Source of the DNA: Oscillospiraceae bacterium | GTDB lineage: Bacteria; Bacillota; Clostridia; Oscillospirales; Ruminococcaceae | Assembly: GCA_017848115.1 (NCBI GenBank) | Contig: JAGAKZ010000031.1 | Coordinates: 62,001-126,000, forward strand | Direction of reading: 5' to 3' | Length of the DNA stretch: 64,000 nucleotides | In this document: piece by piece, positions 22,866-29,592 of the stretch | Numbering within the stretch: the first letter of the stretch is position 1 | Layout: the number at the start of each line of letters is the position of its first letter | The notes under the pieces: model-generated | What the model was told of the DNA's origin: nothing | Seen by the model: the letters and a program-made list of their open reading frames with translations, nothing else | The model's database searches: none | Translations under genes and position numbers: made by a program

Positions 22866-23936
22866 TTACACTGACTTACCTTCATAGTTGACAATAGCCT
22901 GTGTTATAAGCTCTGTTATGAGCTGTGTAAAATCATATCCTGAAAGCTGCATAAGTTTTACAAACATACTTGATTCCGATATCTCCGGTACTGTGTTTAT
23001 CTGACTTATTATGATCTCACCGGAATCTGTTGTGTAAAAATCTATACGAGCCATTCCCGTACAACCCATAAGTCTGTATACCTTTACAGAAAGTTGTTTT
23101 AGGCTTTCGGCTGTTTCACTGCTTATATCCGCCGGAACGACATACTCTCTGCGGCTGAAAATATTGTTAAAATCAAAGTCATCTTTTTTTACCATAACTT
23201 CACCCGGCTCGGACACGACCAGTTTTTCGTATCCCATAACCGCAACCTGCAATTCTTTTCCCTTTACATATTCTTCAATAACAACTTTATCATCCTGTGC
23301 AAGAGCAAGTTTTATTGCATTTTTTAAAGTATCATGATCATTGGCTGTACGCAACATCTCAGATGAACCAAAGTTTGCAGGCTTTACCATAATCGGATAG
23401 GAAAGTTCTTCACAGTACTGACGACATCTTTCATCAAGAACGCAAAGTTCATTTCTGAACATCATACGCCAGTTTGAAGTCTTTATTCCGTTGTAACCTA
23501 AAACCATTCTGGTATATGTCTTGTCCATACAAGCTGCTGATGCCATAAGCTCACTTCCGACAAAAGGAATACCTGTACACCTGAGTATTCCTGCAATTGT
23601 TCCGTCTTCACCGTTTTTGCCGTACAGCAAAGGAAAAATAACATCAACTTTTGAAAATGATGCTTCTCCGTTCTCAAGCTTTATGATACCTTTTCTGTTC
23701 GGATCAGGTGAAATAGCTACAGGTATACAATCAGAGTTCTCACTCCATCTGTCATACTGTATTTCTTCTGCTGTACCCGGATAATAAAGCCATCTGCCCT
23801 TTCGGGTTATTCCTATGCAGATCGTTTCATATTCTTCTTTATCAATATTATTTATAACTGACGACGCCGCCAGAAGCGATGTTTCATATTCATTTGAAAC
23901 TCCGCCGAAAATTACAGCCACTCTTATTCTGGACAT
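22866..23936 (-). CDS. D-alanine--D-alanine ligase-like protein with altered active site
   Basis: This 356-residue ATP-grasp protein is related to Ddl/VanA ligases. Conserved parts are GGVSNEYETS (Glu16), GEDGTIAG, MDK (Lys139), VKPANFGSS (Lys185) and ARIDF (Arg297, Asp299). Changes fall at key places: the metal ligand Glu in the normal ENT motif is Gln312 (QINT), the following PG is PE, the HG of the HGxxGEDG loop is YG (Tyr105), and the loop Lys-Tyr pair (KY) reads Ile-Phe. Asn314 is retained. It may have a different substrate or reduced activity. ATG 23936 follows AGGGGGG closely. It heads a unit with the MurI-like and DUF1934 genes. Confidence 0.82.
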   Translation of the reverse strand: MSRIRVAVIFGGVSNEYETSLLAASSVINNIDKEEYETICIGITRKGRWLYYPGTAEEIQYDRWSENSDCIPVAISPDPNRKGIIKLENGEASFSKVDVIFPLLYGKNGEDGTIAGILRCTGIPFVGSELMASAACMDKTYTRMVLGYNGIKTSNWRMMFRNELCVLDERCRQYCEELSYPIMVKPANFGSSEMLRTANDHDTLKNAIKLALAQDDKVVIEEYVKGKELQVAVMGYEKLVVSEPGEVMVKKDDFDFNNIFSRREYVVPADISSETAESLKQLSVKVYRLMGCTGMARIDFYTTDSGEIIISQINTVPEISESSMFVKLMQLSGYDFTQLITELITQAIVNYEGKSV

Positions 23937-23977
23937 CGGAGTCCCCCCTATCTTTATCAATAACAATTTATTTATTT

Positions 23978-24006
23978 ATTTTAACATATTTTCAGTTAAA
24001 CTGCAA
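23978..24006 (-). promoter_or_regulatory. Promoter of the Ddl-like/MurI-like unit
   Basis: TTGCAG (24006-24001), a 17-nt spacer and TAAAAT (23983-23978) on the minus strand. Confidence 0.55.
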
Positions 24007-24068
24007 GTCTATTTTAACAAAAAATATGATTTACAGTTTGTGTAGTGTCAATATTTGTCAAAAAAAAT

Positions 24069-24110
24069 TCTAAAAAAATAAAACGGACACATTAAACATC
24101 CGTTTTATTT
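24069..24110 (-). terminator. Terminator after the dockerin-bearing esterase
   Basis: A perfect 12-bp stem AAATAAAACGGA / TCCGTTTTATTT is followed on the minus strand by a T7 run. Confidence 0.85.
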
Positions 24111-24144
24111 GAAGATATAAAATATTTTTTGTTTTCTGTATTTA

Positions 24145-26058
24145 TTATCTGATAACGCCTATTCCAAGAAGTTCAAAATCACTTGATACAGACTCAAGAG
24201 ATATAGATACATTAAGAGTTTCAGACTTGTCCTGAATATACGCAAGATCTGCATCAGGTCCGCCCCATGTATATAATTTATTACTGCTTACTTTTGATTG
24301 TTTGCCGTTTACATCAACTATCGCTGTTCCCATAGATGCTGTCTGATTTGACTTGAACATCAGGAATATTCCTCTGCCTTCCACACTGAACGTCATTGGT
24401 GTATTTCCATTTTTACTGTGTGTCCAGCCGTCTCTGAATGACATTATGCTTGTTCCGCTTCTGAATGAACCTGCATTGAAATCTTTAAGTTCTGATACAC
24501 TTACCATTTCAGCAGTTGCATATTCATCACCATATACTACAGTTGATGGTATTTCATATGATGTACTGCGATTTTTGCTAAGCTGTGCCTGTCGGTAGTA
24601 ATACCCTATAAATTCTGCAACAAGCTTGTGTCCCTCTTTATGCGGATGATACTGGTCACTTGCATAATCGCCCCATGTCATAACACCTGTTTTAAGAGCA
24701 TTTGAAACAGCATTGTCAACACTTATTACACCAAGGTCATAATTTTCTGCTACTGCAACCATCTGAGGCTGACATGAACCACCACTCTGAGAACGTGTAA
24801 CAAGTACTATAACAGCCGGTTCATTTTCCTGCATAAGACATTTTTTCACAAGTGACTCAAACGATTTCTGATATGGCAGACTTCCCTGATCGTTTACAGA
24901 ATACTCAACAAATATCACATCAGGAGATTTTGACAGAAGATCTCTCTTTGCTCTGAGTACTCCAAGAACTGAAGAAGTACCTGATAATCCTGCATTTACA
25001 TATCCGACATTACTTCCTGTTCCGAATGTATCTGCAAAATACTGATGGGAAAGTTTAGCGTAGCAAAGCTGTGCTCCGGCATTTGAGCCTTCTGTTATTG
25101 ATCCGCCTATATAACCTACTGTCACATTTTCTCCTGATTTTGCTTTCTGTATCTTATCAAGAAGTCTTTTGGTATTACCTACACGGTAAAGGGAATCCTG
25201 ACACATCTTCAAAGTCTTTGCATCAAGATTTTCAGAATAACTGTCATCATAATTATCATCAACCGGCGGTTCATTTCCGGGCATAGACGTTGCAGGGAAC
25301 TCCGATATCTGACCGAAAAGATACTTCACCATATAAGTCATATCTGCTGAGCTTATAATTTTATTTCCGTCAAGGTCAGCATAATAACTGAAATCAGCAA
25401 AACTCAATTCACCTATGATACCTTGTTTTAAATAAATAAGATCAACTATATTTATATATCCGTCACCGTTTATATCTCCGGGACCTCTCTTAGTCGGTGT
25501 AACCGACTGAGACTTTTCACCATATGCAGCTACTTCATCAATGTAAAAATCTATAGTGCTTTCAGGAGTTTCAAAGTACAATATAATATCAGTTGCACCC
25601 GAAGGAACAGTATAGTTCTCTGCAAGAACAGTTGTCCATTTATTTTTTTCCACACTGACTGTAGCAAGATGATCGTATATCACTTCACCTGACGCATTGT
25701 TATACTGCATAGTCATAGAAATTTCTTCAGTTGCTTCACCTGTATCATACATAACAGCACCGCTGAAATCATAAGACTTTCCTGCCTTAAAATCAGCACC
25801 AAGCCCGATCATAGCACCATTCCATGAGGCAGTTCTTCCGGATACATATAACGAATAACCGCCCTCATACGCTGTTTTGTTGGTATATTCCACTGTTGCG
25901 TTTCCACGGGCAGTCCAGCCATCATTATTTCCCTCAAATGTACTTCTGAGTAGTTCAGATGATGCACTGACATTTTCGACCTGAATAAAGCATGACATAT
26001 TAACAGCAGTAATCATTGCCAATAATCCGCTTATCATTCGTTTCGCTTTCTTTACCAT
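24145..26058 (-). CDS. Cellulosomal CBM22-dockerin-SGNH hydrolase (likely acetylxylan esterase)
   Basis: This 637-residue secreted enzyme has four parts. After a signal peptide (about 1-33) comes a CBM22-type xylan-binding domain (about 36-180) with the hallmark YSLYVSGRTASWNG. A type I dockerin follows (about 194-251), with Ca-binding repeats GDINGDGYINIVDLIYLKQG and ADLDGNKIISSADMTYMVKY. The SGNH/GDSL esterase (about 300-490) has nucleophile Ser320 in GGSITEG, VEYSVND, and the Asp468/His471 pair in DQYH. A C-terminal beta domain of about 130 residues closes it. The dockerin is internal rather than terminal. A role removing acetyl groups from xylan on a cellulosome is inferred. ATG 26058 lies 8 nt after GGAG. 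Confidence 0.9.
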   Translation of the reverse strand: MVKKAKRMISGLLAMITAVNMSCFIQVENVSASSELLRSTFEGNNDGWTARGNATVEYTNKTAYEGGYSLYVSGRTASWNGAMIGLGADFKAGKSYDFSGAVMYDTGEATEEISMTMQYNNASGEVIYDHLATVSVEKNKWTTVLAENYTVPSGATDIILYFETPESTIDFYIDEVAAYGEKSQSVTPTKRGPGDINGDGYINIVDLIYLKQGIIGELSFADFSYYADLDGNKIISSADMTYMVKYLFGQISEFPATSMPGNEPPVDDNYDDSYSENLDAKTLKMCQDSLYRVGNTKRLLDKIQKAKSGENVTVGYIGGSITEGSNAGAQLCYAKLSHQYFADTFGTGSNVGYVNAGLSGTSSVLGVLRAKRDLLSKSPDVIFVEYSVNDQGSLPYQKSFESLVKKCLMQENEPAVIVLVTRSQSGGSCQPQMVAVAENYDLGVISVDNAVSNALKTGVMTWGDYASDQYHPHKEGHKLVAEFIGYYYRQAQLSKNRSTSYEIPSTVVYGDEYATAEMVSVSELKDFNAGSFRSGTSIMSFRDGWTHSKNGNTPMTFSVEGRGIFLMFKSNQTASMGTAIVDVNGKQSKVSSNKLYTWGGPDADLAYIQDKSETLNVSISLESVSSDFELLGIGVIR

Positions 26059-26108
26059 ATTTTTCACTCCTAATTTTAAATAAGTTGGAAACTATAATCA
26101 CTGTATTA

Positions 26109-26137
26109 ATTATATCAATAAAATTATAATTAATCAA
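26109..26137 (-). promoter_or_regulatory. Promoter of the dockerin-bearing esterase
   Basis: TTGATT (26137-26132), a 17-nt spacer and TATAAT (26114-26109) on the minus strand. Confidence 0.65.
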
Positions 26138-26153
26138 TACCTTTTTTATAAAA

Positions 26154-26197
26154 AAACAAACCGTCTGTATAACCAATAGATTATACAAACGATTTGT
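26154..26197 (-). terminator. Terminator after the transketolase genes
   Basis: A long imperfect stem with AAACAAA / TTTGTTT outside and TGTATAA / TTATACA inside is followed on the minus strand by a T-run. Confidence 0.7.
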
Positions 26198-26215
26198 TTT
26201 ATTTAAACTATATTT

Positions 26216-27169
26216 TTATTTTTTGAACTTCTCAACAGCTTCTTTTGTCTTGGAAACGATATTGTCTGCGCAAAGTCCGAATTTTTTGAGAAGGTCTACA
26301 GCAGGTCCGCTGTATCCGTATTCATCATTTACACCGATCTTTATAACCGGAACAGGACAGCACTGTGTTACAGCTTCTGATACAGCTGAACCGAGTCCGC
26401 CGATAACGCTGTGTTCTTCTGCTGTTATGATAAGACCTGTTTCTTTTGCAGCCTTGCAAACTATCTCTGTATCAAGTGGTTTTATAGTATGGATATTTAT
26501 TACTCTTGCATTGATACCATCTGCTTCAAGCTGTTTTGCTGCCTGCATAGCTTCATTTACCATAAGGCCTGTTGCGATTATAGTAACATCATTGCCTTCT
26601 TTGAGAGTAATGCCTTTGCCTATTTCAAACTTGTATGAAGCTTCGTCATTGAATATAGGTGTTGCGAGTCTGCCAAAACGAAGGTATACCGGACCGTTGT
26701 AAGCAGCTGCTGCTTTTACAGCGGCTTTAGCTTCAACACCGTCAGCAGGATTTATGATAGTCATTCCCGGAATAGTTCTCATAAGAGCTATATCTTCGTT
26801 ACACTGATGTGTTGCACCATCTTCACCAACAGATATACCTGCGTGTGTTGCACCTATTTTAACGTTAAGATGAGGATAACCGATAGAGTTTCTTACTATT
26901 TCAAAAGCACGTCCTGCTGCAAACATTGCAAAACTGCTTGCAAAAGGAATTTTCCCTGATGCTGCAAGACCGGCTGCAACACCCATCATATTTGCTTCTG
27001 CTATACCGCAGTCAAAAAATCTTTCAGGATATGCCTTTTTAAACATTACTGTCTTGGTAGCTTCTGCAAGGTCAGCATCAAGAACTACGAGATCTTCGCA
27101 TTCAGCGGCAAGTTCTTTAAGAGCCTCTCCGTAGCTTTCACGTGTAGCTTTTTTAATTACTTCTGCCAT
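26216..27169 (-). CDS. Transketolase, C-terminal subunit
   Basis: This 317-residue protein is the second half of a split transketolase, holding the pyrimidine-binding and C-terminal domains. The catalytic Glu is in DCGIAEANMMG (about 53-63), and GATHAGISVGEDGATHQ marks the substrate-side histidines. With the N-terminal subunit it transfers two-carbon units in the non-oxidative pentose phosphate pathway. It starts 27 bp after the N-terminal gene and ends the transcription unit. Split transketolases are frequent in Clostridia, so this is not a frameshift. Confidence 0.92.
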   Translation of the reverse strand: MAEVIKKATRESYGEALKELAAECEDLVVLDADLAEATKTVMFKKAYPERFFDCGIAEANMMGVAAGLAASGKIPFASSFAMFAAGRAFEIVRNSIGYPHLNVKIGATHAGISVGEDGATHQCNEDIALMRTIPGMTIINPADGVEAKAAVKAAAAYNGPVYLRFGRLATPIFNDEASYKFEIGKGITLKEGNDVTIIATGLMVNEAMQAAKQLEADGINARVINIHTIKPLDTEIVCKAAKETGLIITAEEHSVIGGLGSAVSEAVTQCCPVPVIKIGVNDEYGYSGPAVDLLKKFGLCADNIVSKTKEAVEKFKK

Positions 27170-27196
27170 AACTTATTCTTTCCTTTCTCCGTATTA

Positions 27197-28036
27197 TTAT
27201 GCTTTTAGTTCAGCAAGACGAGCGTTGAGTTCTTCCATAGCCTGATCGTACTGTTCCTTGTTTGGTGCAGTTCCGTGCCATGAACACTTGTTTTCCATAA
27301 ATGAAACGCCCTTGCCCTTTGTACTCTTCTGAACGATAACAACCGGTTTTCCGGAAATCTTTTCAGCTTCATCAAATGCTTTTTCGATACTGTCAAAATC
27401 ATGTGCGTCCATTGTAATTACGTGCCAGCCAAATGCTGCAAATTTGTCTGTTATAGGTTCAGGTGAGCATACTTCGGAGATAGGTCCGTCTATCTGAAGT
27501 CCGTTATTGTCAACAATTGCAACAAGATTGTCAAGCTTATAGTGTGCTGCAAACATAGCAGCTTCCCATACCTGACCTTCTTCGATTTCACCGTCACCGA
27601 GAACTGTATATACCTTATAGTCAGCGTTGTCAGTCTTGCCTGCAAGAGCCATTCCGCATGCAACTGAGATTCCCTGACCGAGTGAACCACTACTCATATC
27701 AACACCCGGAATATGAATACATGGATGTCCTTGAAGAAGTGCACCGATATGTCTTAATGACTTCAGTTCTTCTTTATCGAAAAAGCCCTTATTTGCAAGT
27801 GTGGAATAAAGTGCAGGAGCACAATGTCCCTTTGAGAGAACAAATCTGTCTCTTTCTTTCATATCAGGATCTGATGGATTTACATTCATCTTTACCCAGT
27901 AAAGATATGTGAGAAGATCACATATTGAAAGAGATCCGCCCGGATGTCCGGACTTCGCATTAAATGTTCCTTCAATAACACCCATTCTTATTTCTGTGGC
28001 TGTTATCTCAAGCTGTTTTTTTATTGTAGCGTCCAT
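27197..28036 (-). CDS. Transketolase, N-terminal subunit
   Basis: This 279-residue protein is the thiamine-diphosphate (PP) half of a split transketolase. It shows the SGHPGGSLSICDLL substrate motif (about 29-42) and the ThDP motif GDGEIEEGQVWEA through IVDNNGLQ. AAGGAG lies 8 nt before the ATG. It follows rluD by 27 bp with no terminator, so it may be expressed from the long upstream cluster. The C-terminal subunit follows directly. Confidence 0.92.
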   Translation of the reverse strand: MDATIKKQLEITATEIRMGVIEGTFNAKSGHPGGSLSICDLLTYLYWVKMNVNPSDPDMKERDRFVLSKGHCAPALYSTLANKGFFDKEELKSLRHIGALLQGHPCIHIPGVDMSSGSLGQGISVACGMALAGKTDNADYKVYTVLGDGEIEEGQVWEAAMFAAHYKLDNLVAIVDNNGLQIDGPISEVCSPEPITDKFAAFGWHVITMDAHDFDSIEKAFDEAEKISGKPVVIVQKSTKGKGVSFMENKCSWHGTAPNKEQYDQAMEELNARLAELKA

Positions 28037-28063
28037 AAAAAAAATCTCCTTGTGATAAATTTT

Positions 28064-28978
28064 TTAAATATTTTTTAATTTATTTAGTATATTGTCGAAA
28101 TACTCCGGCAATTCACTGTCAAATTCAAGATATTCATTTGTTACAGGATGAATAAAACCTATTTTTTTGGCGTGCAGACACTGGCCTTGTATTCCCTTAT
28201 ATTCTGTTCCATATACATCATCACCAAGAACGGGATGTCCGATATATTTCATATGAACTCTTATCTGATGAGTACGTCCTGTTTCAAGACGAAGCCTCAA
28301 ATGAGTATATCTCTCATACTCACTGATAACACTGTAATGCGTTACCGCTTCTCTTGAATTTAGATCAGTGACACACATTTTCTTACGATCTGTCTTATGT
28401 CTGCCGATAGGCGCATTTACTGTACCTTCATTTTCTTTGAACTTTCCGCAGACTACAGCTTCATACTCTCTGGTAAATGAATGTTCTTTTATCTGTGCGG
28501 CAAGTCCTGCATGAGCAATATCATTTTTGGCAACTATAAGAAGTCCGCTGGTATTTTTATCAATACGATGAACTATACCGGGTCGTATAACTCCGTTAAT
28601 AGAAGAAAGTCTGCCCTTACAATGATACATGAGTGCATTTACTAAAGTTCCGTTATAGTTTCCGGCTGCCGGATGAACTACCATTCCTTTGGGTTTGTTT
28701 ACAACAAGAAGATCATCGTCTTCATAAACTATATCAACAGGAATATTTTCAGGTTCTGCCGAAAGTTCCTTAGGCTCAGGTACATTCAGCACAACTTCAT
28801 CATTTGATGATATTTTATAATTTTTAGACACCGGTTTTCCGTTTACAATAACCATATTTTCGGATATCATTTTCTGAACTGCACTGCGTGTTATATCATC
28901 ACACTGAGCACATATCCATTTATCTATCCTCTCTCCTGCAGCATTGTCAGATACCATATAAATTCTTTCTGATGACAT
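28064..28978 (-). CDS. RluA-family 23S rRNA pseudouridine synthase (RluD-like)
   Basis: This 304-residue enzyme has an N-terminal S4 RNA-binding domain (about 12-75, with RIDKWICAQCDDITRSAVQK) and a catalytic domain containing VHRIDKNTSGLLIVAK (catalytic Asp). Its place after lspA matches the Firmicutes ylyB/rluD position. The ATG at 28978 overlaps the lspA stop by one base (TGATG), and GGAGAAG lies 7 nt upstream, so translation is coupled. The exact uridine target cannot be read from sequence. Confidence 0.92.
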   Translation of the reverse strand: MSSERIYMVSDNAAGERIDKWICAQCDDITRSAVQKMISENMVIVNGKPVSKNYKISSNDEVVLNVPEPKELSAEPENIPVDIVYEDDDLLVVNKPKGMVVHPAAGNYNGTLVNALMYHCKGRLSSINGVIRPGIVHRIDKNTSGLLIVAKNDIAHAGLAAQIKEHSFTREYEAVVCGKFKENEGTVNAPIGRHKTDRKKMCVTDLNSREAVTHYSVISEYERYTHLRLRLETGRTHQIRVHMKYIGHPVLGDDVYGTEYKGIQGQCLHAKKIGFIHPVTNEYLEFDSELPEYFDNILNKLKNI

Positions 28979-29490
28979 CAATATCTTCTCCTGCCCGGTT
29001 TTCTGCTTTTAAGCTTGTCCTTCTCAGGTTCCTGAAAAAAGAGAAAATAAATCACCAAAAGGAAAACTCCTACTGTAACACATACATCCGCAAAATTAAA
29101 TATAGCAAAATCAAACAGTTTTACTTCAAAATAATCAACCACATATCCACATCGTATTCTGTCTATAAGATTTCCTATACCACCACTTATAACAACAGCA
29201 CTTACGATCATGGCAAATTTTGATTCTCTATAGCACTTTAACATATATATGGTAAACAATATAAGTCCAACCGATGCAACACCGATTGTAAACCATTGTT
29301 TATCACTCATTATGCCAAATGCTGCTCCGGTATTTTCGGTATAGGTAAAATCAATTATTTCTGTATCTCCGAATTTTATAAACGGCTTTGATATTCCATT
29401 TGTAGCTAACTCGCCGACAGCCCATAATTTTATCATCTGATCTATACAGACAAGTATTGCTGCAACAATTATCATAAAAATTATTATCAT
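28978..29490 (-). CDS. lspA: Lipoprotein signal peptidase (signal peptidase II)
   Basis: This 170-residue membrane aspartyl protease cleaves lipoprotein signal peptides before the lipidated Cys. It has four hydrophobic segments and both catalytic aspartates: GNLIDRIRCGYVVDY and FNFADVCVTVG. The C-terminus is a basic tail after the last membrane helix. It serves proteins such as the sugar-binding lipoprotein in this window. It follows ileS after about 100 bp holding a hairpin and overlaps rluD by one base. Confidence 0.95.
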   Translation of the reverse strand: MIIIFMIIVAAILVCIDQMIKLWAVGELATNGISKPFIKFGDTEIIDFTYTENTGAAFGIMSDKQWFTIGVASVGLILFTIYMLKCYRESKFAMIVSAVVISGGIGNLIDRIRCGYVVDYFEVKLFDFAIFNFADVCVTVGVFLLVIYFLFFQEPEKDKLKSRKPGRRRY

Positions 29491-29534
29491 TTATCCACCT
29501 CATCTGTCCGGATATAAATCATATAACATCATCT

Positions 29535-29584
29535 GCAAAAGAAGCTTGCCGCTCTTTGATTATACAAAACGACAAGCTCTTTGC
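29535..29584 (-). terminator. Hairpin after ileS (weak terminator or processing site)
   Basis: GCAAAAGAAGCTTGCCG pairs imperfectly with CGACAAGCTCTTTGC just past the ileS stop. The minus-strand tail lacks a long T-run, so readthrough to lspA is likely. Confidence 0.4.
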
Positions 29585-29592
29585 AAAAAAAT

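Noticed and set aside
26216-28036. Frameshifted transketolase
   Set aside because: Both halves have their own ribosome sites and starts, and split transketolases are normal in Clostridia.
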